64,000 bases of DNA, taken from NCBI GenBank assembly GCA_003669585.1, contig QWOQ01000007.1, positions 480,694 through 544,693 on the forward strand, read 5' to 3'. Position 1 is the first letter of the stretch; each line of letters opens with the position of its first letter. Made by a program: the position numbers and the translations under genes. The notes under the pieces are model-generated. The model made no database searches, had not been told where the DNA came from, and saw only the letters and a list, made by a program, of their open reading frames with translations. Below are positions 16,935 to 25,160 of this stretch, piece by piece. The DNA is from Planctomycetota bacterium (GTDB lineage: Bacteria > Planctomycetota > Planctomycetia > Pirellulales > UBA1268).

Positions 16935-16959
16935 GGGGGTTCGAGTCCCTCTTCGCCCA
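16935..16959 (+). other. tRNA 3'-end remnant (possible attachment site)
   Basis: T-stem GGGGG (16935-16939), T-loop TTCGAGT (16940-16946), closing strand CCCTC (16947-16951, one G-U pair), then acceptor strand TTCGCCC (16952-16958) and a discriminator A (16959). The matching 5' acceptor strand GGGCGAA is not found in the 100 bases upstream, so this is a 3' portion only. Integrative elements often regenerate just this part of a tRNA gene at one junction. The tRNA identity cannot be read because the anticodon arm is not clear. Confidence 0.6.
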
Positions 16960-17007
16960 CTGTTCGTTTGAGCGAGAAATGGGGAAAGGTACATTTTCTT
17001 CCAAAAG

Positions 17008-17033
17008 GGGGGTGTCGCATGAAAAACACCCCC
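17008..17033. repeat. GC-rich hairpin
   Basis: Arms GGGGGTGT (17008-17015) and ACACCCCC (17026-17033) pair perfectly around a 10-nt loop. There is no T-tract in either direction, so terminator function is doubtful. Confidence 0.45.
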
Positions 17034-17439
17034 TGCCAACCGCCACGCTCGAAATCGGCTGGCTCCGTTTGAACGATAGACGTTGGAAACTGCGCGTGGC
17101 TGATAGTCAAACAGACGCCTTCAAGAAAGATGCGTGCGCGGCCTCTCTTTGAGCACGTACGCCAGACGCGCGACTGTCGTTTGGAACGGCAATCATGGAC
17201 GGCAGCACGGGCACGGGGTAGAGTCACGCCGTTGACCAGATGCGTTATTGCGTCTGGAGATCCTATCGCCGCCGCTGGTGCGCGAAGAGTTAGAATCGTT
17301 CTTGCTACTCCACTCGTGGTAGAAACTGGACCTGTCCCCATTTATTCGCTTGCGGAATTTCCATTGACCGGACTATCCTTAAGACGGTTTCATGAGTCGA
17401 GATGTATAATCTGGGATCCGCGGCATTCGGGACGCATTC

Positions 17440-17679
17440 TTGACACCAACTGTTTTTCGGGTAGGGCCGTTTCGTTTCTTTTTCTTCTCTCGGGAAGAAA
17501 CGAGAATGCACGTCCATGTGTCCCATCCGGACGGAGAGGCCAAGTTTTGGCTGAAGCCTGCGGTGAAACTGGCCACTCAGGCGGGCTTGCCAGACCATCT
17601 TGTCATTGAAGCGAAGCAACTGGTCGAAGAACACCTTCAGGAGATTATCGATGCCTGGAATAAGCACTTTCCTAGTTGA
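17440..17679 (+). CDS. DUF4160 domain protein (toxin-antitoxin-like partner)
   Basis: Product of 79 residues, TTG start at 17440. The pattern TPTVFRVGPFRFFFFSREE, then HVHVSHPDGEAKFWLKP, then VKLATQAGL and a helical end with EEHLQEIIDAWNKHF is the standard DUF4160 layout at full family length. DUF4160 proteins are commonly encoded next to DUF2442 proteins, and such pairs are predicted toxin-antitoxin-like modules. That role is inferred from genomic association, not proven. The next gene overlaps it by 29 bp. It sits beside the tRNA remnant, consistent with a mobile accessory locus. Confidence 0.85.
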   Translation: MTPTVFRVGPFRFFFFSREETRMHVHVSHPDGEAKFWLKPAVKLATQAGLPDHLVIEAKQLVEEHLQEIIDAWNKHFPS

Positions 17680-17926
17680 GATTACCAACGTGTCTCGCCA
17701 CGGCTTGTGGCTGTTGGCCGGCGACGAGGAGTTGTTCCTGCCGTTTGAGCATTTTCCGTGGTTTCGGGGCGCCAGTATCGAGAGGATTTCGGCCGTCGAG
17801 CGGCCAACCGCCGACCATCTGCACTGGCCGCTCCTCGATATCGACCTGTCGATTGAATCGATTCGGAATCCGACGGCGTTCCCCCTCATTGCACGAGGAG
17901 CAATCAAAGGGGTCAGGACTCTTTGA
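17651..17926 (+). CDS. DUF2442 domain protein
   Basis: Product of 91 residues from the ATG at 17651, 29 bp inside the DUF4160 gene. Family landmarks: VEITNVSRHGLWLLAGDEELFL, FPWFRGASI, HLHWPLLDIDLSIESI and a C-terminal NPTAFPLIA. The last residues (GAIKGVRTL and the stop) are encoded inside a REP-like hairpin at 17902-17928, so the natural C-terminus may have been changed by repeat insertion. Likely partner of the DUF4160 protein, possibly DNA-binding or antitoxin-like (inference). Confidence 0.85.
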   Translation: MPGISTFLVEITNVSRHGLWLLAGDEELFLPFEHFPWFRGASIERISAVERPTADHLHWPLLDIDLSIESIRNPTAFPLIARGAIKGVRTL

Positions 17927-17928
17927 TT
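17902..17928. repeat. REP-like palindrome overlapping the end of the DUF2442 gene
   Basis: Arms AATCAAAG (17902-17909) and CTTTGATT (17921-17928) are perfectly complementary around GGGTCAGGACT. The right-hand 17 bases (17913-17929) recur at 1202-1218. It may double as a weak terminator, but no T-run follows. Confidence 0.6.
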
Positions 17929-18016
17929 CATTCAATGGGGCCCGGCTTTTCGCCCGATGAGTTTCCTGCGATCGACAGTCACAGCTTGTAACGAGTACCA
18001 TCCATTCATAATCCCT

Positions 18017-19114
18017 ATGCACGATCCCCGCCACGACAAACTCGCCCGTCAACTCATCTCCCATTCCGTTTCACTGCAAGCGGGTGAAAATATTCTTTTC
18101 GATCTCTACGACACGCCGTTAGAGATGGGCATTGCCCTCATCCGCGCTGCCCGGGAGGCTGGAGGAGTGCCGCATGTGCAGGTTCATGACGCCCGCCTCA
18201 CCCGCGAACTGCAGATGGGGGCCACAGAGGCTCAATACGAGGATTGCAGCGTCGTACAGATGAATCTTATCGAGCGAATGCAGGCCTACATCGCCATTCG
18301 CGGCAGTCACAATATCACCGAAAGCTCGGATGTTCCCACCGACCGGATGAAACTGGTGACGAGCAAGATGCGCCCAGTGATGAACCACCGCGTGCAGAAG
18401 ACGAAGTGGTGCGTGCTGCGCTGGCCGAGCCCCTCGATGGCGCAGCTTTCCAATATGAGCACCGAGGCTTTCGAGGAGTTTTACTACCGGGTCTGCCTGC
18501 TTGATTATGCCGCGCTGGCTCCGGGCATGAAGGCGCTGGAGACACTGATGGACGAGACCAAGGATGTTCACATCACCGGGCCAGGAACGGATCTGCGTTT
18601 TTGCATCGCAGGCATCCAGAGCGAAGCCTGCGGCGGCGAGAAGAACATTCCGGATGGCGAGTGCTTCACCGCACCAGTGAAGGAGAGCGTGGAGGGCGTG
18701 GTCAGCTACAATGCGCCGACGATTTACCAAGGCATCGCGTTCGACAGCGTGCGGCTAGAGTTCTCGAATGGAAAGATCATAAAGGCCACGGCCAACAATA
18801 CCGAAGCCATTAACCGCATCCTCGATTCCGACGAAGGCGCGCGCTACGTTGGTGAATTTGCCATCGGCTTTAACCGCGAGGTGCTCCATCCCATGCGCGA
18901 TATTCTCTTTGATGAAAAGATCGCCGGGAGCTTCCACTTCACGCCCGGTCAGGCCTACGAAGGCAAGACCGACAACGGCAACCGCAGCCAGATCCACTGG
19001 GACCTCGTCTGCATCCAGCGCCCCGACTACGGCGGCGGCGAGATTTCCTTCGACGGCAAACTCATTCGCAAGGATGGCAAGTTCGTGCTGCCGGAACTGG
19101 AGTCGCTGAACTAA
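18017..19114 (+). CDS. M29-family aminopeptidase (thermophilic aminopeptidase type)
   Basis: Product of 365 residues from the ATG at 18017 (MHDPRHDKLARQLISHSVSLQAGE); an upstream in-frame GTG-like start would add 20 poorly conserved residues. Family signs: N-terminal LQAGENILFDLYDTP, GGVPHVQVHDA, then ITGPGTDLRFCIAG, NIPDGECFTAPVKESVEGVVSYNAPTIYQG split over the active region, YVGEFAIGFNREV and HFTPGQAYEGKT near the end, where the metal-binding Glu, His and Asp residues of M29 peptidases lie. It is a cytoplasmic metal-dependent exopeptidase by family knowledge. Length (about 370-410 in the family) is normal. A GC hairpin follows the stop. Confidence 0.85.
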   Translation: MHDPRHDKLARQLISHSVSLQAGENILFDLYDTPLEMGIALIRAAREAGGVPHVQVHDARLTRELQMGATEAQYEDCSVVQMNLIERMQAYIAIRGSHNITESSDVPTDRMKLVTSKMRPVMNHRVQKTKWCVLRWPSPSMAQLSNMSTEAFEEFYYRVCLLDYAALAPGMKALETLMDETKDVHITGPGTDLRFCIAGIQSEACGGEKNIPDGECFTAPVKESVEGVVSYNAPTIYQGIAFDSVRLEFSNGKIIKATANNTEAINRILDSDEGARYVGEFAIGFNREVLHPMRDILFDEKIAGSFHFTPGQAYEGKTDNGNRSQIHWDLVCIQRPDYGGGEISFDGKLIRKDGKFVLPELESLN

Positions 19115-19131
19115 TCCGAGGCAAAAGACAA

Positions 19132-19151
19132 GGCCGCGTTACGATGCGGCC
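19132..19151 (+). terminator. Possible terminator after the aminopeptidase gene
   Basis: Stem GGCCGC (19132-19137) and GCGGCC (19146-19151) around an 8-nt loop, 18 bp after the stop. No T-tract follows, so intrinsic termination is uncertain. Confidence 0.35.
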
Positions 19152-19508
19152 CCGATGAGGCCCCATGGGTGATCAACATTTTCCAAGACTACGATGAGCG
19201 TCAGCCATGCTGCCTCGCGTCAAGCTGAGATCGACCGTGACGGTCGAGGAGCGGGTGAAGGCAGCCTCGGGGATGGCATCGCGATTTGCAGCGCTGCGAC
19301 CGGCGCCTCGCCGCCAGTGGCATGGCAGCCTCGTGCGTTCGTTTGGCGTGCACTGAGCAACCGCACAGGACTTTTCTGACACCCCCACTTTTCGCCGAGG
19401 CTGGCTTCGGTCATACTCCTCTGCTCTGGATCGACGTCCGTGGCTCGCTACGGAAAGTCTGTCCGGTTCGGTGGCCCTTTGAACAGATCACCTCTGGAAT
19501 GTTCTGAT
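19152..19508. other. Intergenic region, no gene seen
   Basis: Short open frames here have no family features. Near 19327 is a partial copy of the dispersed sequence GCCTCGTGCGTTCG found in the inverted repeat at 15388. The promoter of the cyclophilin gene should lie in its right part, but no clear hexamer pair stands out. Confidence 0.4.
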
Positions 19509-20117
19509 ATGCACGACAACATACCCATGCTCTGCCGGCGAACCATCCTGTGGATGACCATCGCCCCCCTTGCTCTGACACACCTTGGATTTGGAGAATC
19601 AAACGTGACTGCCGCTGACACAAAAAACCCGCGTTGCTTCATGGACATCAGCATCGGCAACAAGCCAGCCGGTCGTGTGGTCATCGAACTTCGGGCCGAC
19701 GTGGTGCCAAAGACGGCTGAAAACTTTCGCGCGCTGTGCACCGGCGAGAAGGGGTTTGGCTTCAAAGGCTCGTCGTTCCATCGCGTGATCACCGACTTCA
19801 TGTGTCAGGGGGGTGACTTTACCAACCACAACGGCACCGGTGGCAAATCGATCTACGGAGAGAAGTTCGCCGACGAAAATTTTCAGCTCAAACACACCAA
19901 CCCCGGCGTGCTGAGCATGGCCAATGCCGGCCCCAACACCAACGGCTCGCAATTTTTCCTTTGCACCGTTCCCACGCCGTGGCTCGATGGCAAGCATGTC
20001 GTTTTTGGAAGCGTGGTCGAGGGAATGGATGTCGTCAAAGCGATCGAGAAGGTCGGCTCGAGCAGCGGCAAGACGAGCGCCAAGGTGGTGATCACCGACT
20101 GCGGCGAGATGAAATAG
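19509..20117 (+). CDS. Secreted cyclophilin-type peptidyl-prolyl cis-trans isomerase
   Basis: Product of 202 residues. The ATG at 19509 opens a signal peptide ([17 protein letters not shown]). The cyclophilin domain covers about residues 40-202: [66 protein letters not shown] and VIEKVGSS-type ending. Key residues of the active site are present: the FHR arginine (SSFHRVI), QGGDF, the FF pair after SQ, the W of PTPWLDG and the H of GKHVVFG. It catalyses proline isomerisation, aiding folding of exported proteins. Full-length, single-gene unit. Confidence 0.95.
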   Translation: MHDNIPMLCRRTILWMTIAPLALTHLGFGESNVTAADTKNPRCFMDISIGNKPAGRVVIELRADVVPKTAENFRALCTGEKGFGFKGSSFHRVITDFMCQGGDFTNHNGTGGKSIYGEKFADENFQLKHTNPGVLSMANAGPNTNGSQFFLCTVPTPWLDGKHVVFGSVVEGMDVVKAIEKVGSSSGKTSAKVVITDCGEMK

Positions 20118-20248
20118 CAGGCCACAGCGGGTGAGGAAAAGTTGCGGGAACCCACTTCACTGAGAAAAGGTTTCTGACACGTTTTTTGACCGGTCAACTC
20201 TGACTGACCCACTCTAATCGGGGAAATTTTCGTTTATCGAGATGCTCT

Positions 20249-21325
20249 TTATTCGAGGCGAGCATTAAATCCATCCTTGCGATCTCCTGCCATCCACCAC
20301 ACCTGCGGATCGACGTTAAAAGAAACACTCTTGACGCTGGCATCTCCCATGCAGACCTGAACCACACCCGAATGCGGGCCGCCAAAGAAAAAATGGGCTC
20401 GAAACTGATCGGTTGTCGTAGTGGGTTTGAACCCATCTGATTGGGGCGGTCCGCATGTCATGCGAATGATGTCTGGTGTCCAGCCTGAAACCCAGCCGGT
20501 CCATTCTCCAGGACAATCTACGGATTCATAATACGTTGGATCTGACCAGCGTTCGCCGGCGAGAATCGTATTCGAAAGGCCATCTGGAACATTTCCATCA
20601 GTAACAAAATTCGGCACTCCGAGCGTCTCTTGTCGTTCAACCATTCCGCCCCAACCAGTCCCGTAATGAAAATTTGGTACTCGCGGCGGATTTGTGGGTG
20701 CAGGTCCAGCGGCACAACCAGCGTAGTCTGTCTTGGCGCGACCGTTTGGAAGGCGGGCATTGACCGAACCGTGCCGTGTTGGACAGAGATAGGTGCTGAC
20801 GACGGAAGCCGATATCGCCCCAGCCTTCATACCCCAGTCGTCCGAAGTTTGCTGGTAGAGGTCAAGCTTTTCAGTAAAAGGCAAAATTTGAAATGTCCAA
20901 CCGGCGGTTTGATTCGGCAACTGCATAGGCTGGCCACCCTGTGGTGGCGTCAAAGGAGTTGCTGTGGAGCCACTGATCTGCTGGCCTTTGTAAAGAATGC
21001 CTGTGATATCGTAATAGTGGCCACCGCCTGGAAAAGCACCGTACGCCTGCGAAAAATTGTGTGAGGCAAGACCAATCTGTTTTAAATTATTTTTGCACTG
21101 TGATCGACGCGCTGCTTCGCGAGCAGCCTGAACAGCCGGCAGCAACAACCCAATAAGCACACCAATAATCGCGATCACTACAAGCAGTTCAACGAGCGTG
21201 AACCCTCGAACAGTGCTGCGCACCTGCTTCCGAGGACAAAAAAGAGTACTCGACATTCCCCTTTGATGGCCACCCATCACCACTGCGATCTGCTTTTCAA
21301 ATCGCAGTTTCCGAGAGCGTTTCAT
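20249..21325 (-). CDS. DUF1559 protein with prepilin-type N-terminus
   Basis: Product of 358 residues. The start at 21325 follows a strong ribosome binding site (AAAGGAG, 8 nt before). The N-terminus carries a prepilin-like methylation motif [35 protein letters not shown] near residues 40-75 (shown as pieces [16 protein letters not shown] and [15 protein letters not shown]), then [13 protein letters not shown], and ends with [19 protein letters not shown], the typical closing H/GxxGxxxxGxxxxMGDGSV-like block. DUF1559 proteins are greatly expanded in planctomycetes and are processed like type II/IV pseudopilins, but their role is not established. It is the second gene of a pair with the lipoprotein at 21356-21865, 30 bp upstream. 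Confidence 0.92.
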   Translation of the reverse strand: MKRSRKLRFEKQIAVVMGGHQRGMSSTLFCPRKQVRSTVRGFTLVELLVVIAIIGVLIGLLLPAVQAAREAARRSQCKNNLKQIGLASHNFSQAYGAFPGGGHYYDITGILYKGQQISGSTATPLTPPQGGQPMQLPNQTAGWTFQILPFTEKLDLYQQTSDDWGMKAGAISASVVSTYLCPTRHGSVNARLPNGRAKTDYAGCAAGPAPTNPPRVPNFHYGTGWGGMVERQETLGVPNFVTDGNVPDGLSNTILAGERWSDPTYYESVDCPGEWTGWVSGWTPDIIRMTCGPPQSDGFKPTTTTDQFRAHFFFGGPHSGVVQVCMGDASVKSVSFNVDPQVWWMAGDRKDGFNARLE

Positions 21326-21355
21326 AGGTTTCTCCTTTTTTTCAAAGCGTACGGT

Positions 21356-21865
21356 CTACTTTTTTGATTTTGACTTTTTCATCCAGGACTTGATCTGTTG
21401 TTCTTCAATTTCCTCGGCTCGCCCACTATCAAAAACCACGAATCGCTTGCCATCAACTCCTTCCTGCTCGAGCGCAACAACAGCGCCAAACATAGGATCG
21501 CCAGTCGGAATTTTTTGAACCAGGTATGGCTGTTGATCTCGTGGAGAAATGAAAGCGGATTCTTCTTTTCCGCCAATCCCCATTCTCACAAACATTTCTT
21601 TTTCCGTATCGCTTTGTGCCACCGCCCAAGTTTTTAGTGCTTCAGCATCAGTTGGAAATGTAGATTGATTTCGCATTTTATGTACGAGATAAAAATGAAA
21701 GATCTCCTGAATGTGCTGTCTTTGTTGAGGCGGGGGAAGCACTTTTTGCGAACCACATCCCGGTTGAAAAAAGAGCCCCCCAATTCCAAACACAATCGCA
21801 AGATATGCGACGGCTCTGGTTTTGTTCAAGAGAAATCGTTCGATTTTAAGATGCATTCGCTGCAT
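21356..21865 (-). CDS. Small putative lipoprotein paired with DUF1559 gene
   Basis: Product of 169 residues. A hydrophobic segment (AVAYLAIVFGIGGLFFQPGC) ends in a cysteine at residue 37 that may be lipidated. The mature part is helical and charged: QHIQEIFHFYLVHKMRNQSTFPTDAEALKTWA, then GKEESAFISPRDQQPYLV, with a Lys/Ser-rich tail. Similar small proteins often sit beside DUF1559 genes in planctomycetes; the combination of TDAEALKTWA and SPRDQQPYLV looks like that neighbour family (recognition by eye). Either of two start codons (21865 or 21856) is possible. Function unknown. Confidence 0.7.
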   Translation of the reverse strand: MQRMHLKIERFLLNKTRAVAYLAIVFGIGGLFFQPGCGSQKVLPPPQQRQHIQEIFHFYLVHKMRNQSTFPTDAEALKTWAVAQSDTEKEMFVRMGIGGKEESAFISPRDQQPYLVQKIPTGDPMFGAVVALEQEGVDGKRFVVFDSGRAEEIEEQQIKSWMKKSKSKK

Positions 21866-22053
21866 ACAGGTACCCGTTATCTCGTCGATTGCGTCAAGTC
21901 GACTTCGACGTCGATTCCACCCAGCTTCAGAAATAATCTAATCGCTATTCACTTGAAATGCTAGGGCGTATCGGCCCCTCCACCCTTAGTCGGTTTTCCG
22001 CCACCATAGCCATGTGGGAAGACGGAAGGGAAAAGAAGAATATGGTGGGCCAC

Positions 22054-23916
22054 TCACGCCGAAGGTAGGGCCGGTGCAACAGCCAACGAATTCGCCGAGG
22101 GCAGACTGATGCCGGCTGCGTTTCGGGCGATGACCTTGAACACATAAGGCAGGCCGTTGGTCAGACCCGTGACGGTGCACACGAGAGCCGTGGATGCAGG
22201 TCGCACAAACGTGGTCCATGTCGAACCATTATTGCTCGAATACTTCACAAGATAGTTGGTGATCGGCGAGCCGCCGGTGCTTGCAGGGGCCAACCACGAA
22301 ATGACAAGCTGAGTGTTGCCTCGCACGGCCACGACGGCTGTCGGATTGCCGGGCACTGTGGCTGGCGTGGCCAGTGCCGAGTTCGCCGACGGCAGACTGA
22401 TGCCGGCTGCGTTCTTGGCAATCACTTTGAACACATAAGGCAAACCGTTGGTCAGACCCGTTACGATGACAGAGGTCGCCGTCGATGCAGGCCGCACAAA
22501 CGTGGTCCACGTTTTCACAGTACCAGTGCTACTCGAATACTTCACAAGATATTCGGTGATCGGCGAGCCGCCGGTGCTGGCAGGCGTGGCCCACGAAACG
22601 GCCAGACTTGCGTTGCCTCGCACGGCCACGACGGCTGTTGGAATGCTGGGCACTGTGGCAGGCGTTGCCGGTGCCGAGTTCGCCGACGGCAGGCTCAAAC
22701 CAACGGAGTTTTGAGCGACCACTTTAAAGACGTACTGCAAGCCGTTGGTGAGGCCCGTCACCGTGCACGCGGTCGCGGTGGATGCCGGCCGAACGAAGTT
22801 TGTCCACGTTGCACCGCCGTTGCTCGAATACTTCACGAGATAGTTGGCAACTAATGCACTGCTGGGGCTTGTTGAGGCCGTCCACGCAACAGTCGTCTGG
22901 GTATTGCCCGCAACGACCGACGTGATCGCGGGGGCTGTAGGCACGCCTGCCACAGCCACGTTGAATGAGTCTTCCACTAAATCGTCAGGGTTGAATACAG
23001 ACGAGGCCCGCACCGTGACAGTAGCTGTGCCGACCCCAACGCCGTATGTGAGAACGAGTTTGCCGGTGGAATCAAACGATGGCGAAACGAGTGCGGCATT
23101 GGTGCTGGTGGCTGTGAAATTGAGTTCCTTGACGGCGGCAACAGATGGGAACACAACGTAAGCACTGGGTTGCCACGCTGAGGTGGTCGGCACTCGCAGC
23201 GGCAAGTCAGAAAAAACACCGCCATTGTCGGCGTTGTATTTCGGAATCGCGGCCAGTGCATCGACCACGCCCATGCCGGTGCCAAGCACGCGGCCAAAGG
23301 CCGTGAAGCCCCCGTTTTGATTGTCGAGATTTCCGCTGTTGTCAGCGGTATTAAAAAACCACTGGTTGGTAGCGCTGTTGGGATCGTTGCCCAGTTTCGC
23401 CATCGCAATCGTGCCGCGGATATTTGAGTTGCCGGGTTCGTTTTGCACGGCTGCAAACTGTGCAATGGTGGCTGGGTATCCTCCAGTGACATTGCTGGCC
23501 GCTGTGGGCTGCGTGAAGCCGCCGCCCTGAATCATAAAATTGGCGATCGATCGATGGATGATTGTGTTGGTGTATCGTTCGGCGTTCGCGTAGGCCAGAA
23601 AGTTGGCGGCAGTCAGGGGCGTGGTGCGGGTGCGACTTGGGCCGGCCTGATCGAAGAGCTCGGTGTAGATCAGATTATTCGACCCGCTTTGATTCGTCGT
23701 AAACCTGACGACCGTGCCGGTGACATCCGGATTATCGTAGCGAGCGTCGACGGCAATCGACTGCGGCAGAGCATTGACCAGCACGCTCAGATCAGGAAGC
23801 GCCGCCAGCACGCTGACTGTCAGCATCTGCCGAGGCTCGAGCTGCTCAACGCCGCGCAGGCGATGTTTCGTCTTTTTCAGCTGCCGTAGCTTTTTCAGCT
23901 GTCTGGGAATTTTCAT
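22054..23916 (-). CDS. LEPR-XLL secreted protein: cyclophilin-like domain plus three FnIII repeats
   Basis: Product of 620 residues. The basic start is followed by VEQLEPRQML, the LEPR-XLL motif at the N-terminus of many secreted planctomycete proteins. Residues about 60-255 form a cyclophilin-like domain (VVRFTT, PLTAANFLAYANAERYTNTIIHRSIANFMIQGGGF split over the core, NQWFFNTADNSGNLDNQNGGFTAFGRVL). The canonical active-site FHR is IHR, and QGGGF and NQWFFN are kept. Residues 260-325 are a beta linker. Three fibronectin type III domains of about 95 residues follow, each with WTxFVRPAST, VTGLTNGL and YVFKVxAxNxxGxSLPSANS. The repeats are highly similar at DNA level (about 22075-22930), implying recent internal duplication. 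Probably a cell-surface or extracellular protein. Confidence 0.88.
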   Translation of the reverse strand: MKIPRQLKKLRQLKKTKHRLRGVEQLEPRQMLTVSVLAALPDLSVLVNALPQSIAVDARYDNPDVTGTVVRFTTNQSGSNNLIYTELFDQAGPSRTRTTPLTAANFLAYANAERYTNTIIHRSIANFMIQGGGFTQPTAASNVTGGYPATIAQFAAVQNEPGNSNIRGTIAMAKLGNDPNSATNQWFFNTADNSGNLDNQNGGFTAFGRVLGTGMGVVDALAAIPKYNADNGGVFSDLPLRVPTTSAWQPSAYVVFPSVAAVKELNFTATSTNAALVSPSFDSTGKLVLTYGVGVGTATVTVRASSVFNPDDLVEDSFNVAVAGVPTAPAITSVVAGNTQTTVAWTASTSPSSALVANYLVKYSSNGGATWTNFVRPASTATACTVTGLTNGLQYVFKVVAQNSVGLSLPSANSAPATPATVPSIPTAVVAVRGNASLAVSWATPASTGGSPITEYLVKYSSSTGTVKTWTTFVRPASTATSVIVTGLTNGLPYVFKVIAKNAAGISLPSANSALATPATVPGNPTAVVAVRGNTQLVISWLAPASTGGSPITNYLVKYSSNNGSTWTTFVRPASTALVCTVTGLTNGLPYVFKVIARNAAGISLPSANSLAVAPALPSA

Positions 23917-24066
23917 GATAGACGTTCCAAACCGGCGCCCCAGCCGAAGAGTATCGGATGCAATGCCCGCAAAATCAAGTCTCTTTTGTACCCGTCATAC
24001 GCATCTTTCGGCCCAGCGGTTCAGGTAAGAAACGGGTTTCTGACAGCTTTTCGTCCTTTTCTTCCG

Positions 24067-24873
24067 TTACTTTACCGATTGACTGCGGGCCACACGGAAG
24101 CCCATGTCACTGCCGCGGTCTGACGGGCCGATGCCGTTGCGGCTCGCCGAACCGCAATTGACCGGACGGCTCCACCAGCTGCCGCCGCGAAGCACGCGGA
24201 GCGAGCCCTCTTCGGGGCCAACCGGGTCTGTGCCGCCTGAAACTTTTGCGTCGTACCAATCCGAGCACCACTTCCACACGTTGCCGTGCATGTCGTAAAG
24301 GCCCCATGGGTTTGGCTTCTTCAAGCCAACTTTATGGGCGTATGGCTCGCCAGCATGAAACGCGTTGCCATTAAACCACGCGTACTCACCAAATGTTGAT
24401 TCATCGTTGCCAAATGAATAGGTCGTCGCTGTGCCTGCGCGACACGCATACTCCCACTGGGCTTCAGTCGGCAGGCGGTACGCTTCGCCTGCTTTCAACG
24501 TTCCAGCCTTACGTTCTAAGTCTGTCAACTTGTCGCAAAACTCTCTCGCATCGTCCCAGCTCACATACGTTGCCGGGCAATCCTTGTCAGCCTGTACGTC
24601 CTCTCCCCCTTCCCACGGATCCGTGCCCATCACTTGCTCCCACTGCCCTTGAGTCACGTCCGTCTTGCCTAGACCGAATGGCTTGGTCAGCGTCACGACA
24701 ACCTTTCCGTAACCAATCGTGAAATTCCCTGCAGGAATCTCAATCAACTCCATGCCAATTGAATTGGTGACGGTCTGAGAAGGCGGGTCGATGATGATCT
24801 TTGGAGCCTTCGGATTCTTCGTGCAGCCGCTCACAAGACACAAGAGCACCATCCCCACAACCGCAGCACGCAT
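24067..24873 (-). CDS. SUMF1 (FGE-sulfatase fold) lipoprotein
   Basis: Product of 268 residues. The ATG at 24873 is preceded by AGGAG 8 nt away and opens a lipoprotein signal MRAAVVGMVLLCLVSGC. A longer open frame upstream is only the remnant of another SUMF1 gene in the same frame. Landmarks: NSIGMELIEIPAGNFTIG, LGKTDVTQGQWEQVMG, YRLPTEAQWEYACRAGT, DMHGNVWKWCSDWYDAK, LRGGSWWSRPVNCGSASRN and GFRVARSQS. It is clearly a paralog of the genes at 13248 and 14263, about 10 kb away, so the family spreads beyond the tandem array. The spacer upstream is a diverged version of the array spacer without the hairpin. Confidence 0.9.
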   Translation of the reverse strand: MRAAVVGMVLLCLVSGCTKNPKAPKIIIDPPSQTVTNSIGMELIEIPAGNFTIGYGKVVVTLTKPFGLGKTDVTQGQWEQVMGTDPWEGGEDVQADKDCPATYVSWDDAREFCDKLTDLERKAGTLKAGEAYRLPTEAQWEYACRAGTATTYSFGNDESTFGEYAWFNGNAFHAGEPYAHKVGLKKPNPWGLYDMHGNVWKWCSDWYDAKVSGGTDPVGPEEGSLRVLRGGSWWSRPVNCGSASRNGIGPSDRGSDMGFRVARSQSVK

Positions 24874-25004
24874 TCCACTTTCTCCTGTTCGAGCTTGAGC
24901 GAGCGTAGGCAGTCTCCACGCGGGAGAGCGGAAAAGTGCGATGGGACGGCGCTGCGGCAACGTCAAACTCCGGCATTCGTGAACGTCTTCCATACCAGCA
25001 CGAC

Positions 25005-25160
25005 TGTTCCTGAACCGACTGACCGCGGGCCACACCGAAGCCCAGTATAGTATCAGCGGATCTCCGACCGGCAGAAACCAGCTGCCGCCACGATTCACTC
25101 GGAACGAGCCCATTTCGGGACCAACCGGTAACGTGTTGTCGTGCCAATCCGAGCACTGGG
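25005..25160 (-). pseudogene. C-terminal SUMF1 gene remnant with frameshift
   Basis: Minus-strand translation gives CSDWHDNTLPVGPEMGSFRVNRGGSW in one frame and LGFGVARGQSVQ in another, matching the C-terminal landmarks of the neighbouring SUMF1 genes (CSDWY, GPEEGSLRVLRGGSW, GFRVARSQS). The middle is out of frame. Its upstream part is missing and is replaced by the 3' end of the monooxygenase gene, whose last 20 or so codons run into it in a third frame. Confidence 0.75.

Larger units (their letters stand above)
16589..17439. other. Accessory junction region without intact gene
   Basis: Contains the right arm of the 27-bp inverted repeat (16688-16714), a 45-codon minus-strand fragment (16778-16915), the 3' end of a tRNA gene (about 16935-16959), a GC-rich hairpin (17008-17033) and a REP-like element (about 17332-17355), followed by 17 bases at 17364-17380 that recur at 27457-27473. 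Longer open frames across it read through the tRNA remnant and are not credible genes. Confidence 0.55.

Noticed and set aside
16778-17341. 187-codon minus-strand open frame
   Set aside because: It reads through the tRNA remnant (its GEEGLEPP segment is tRNA antisense); only the last 45 codons may derive from a real protein.
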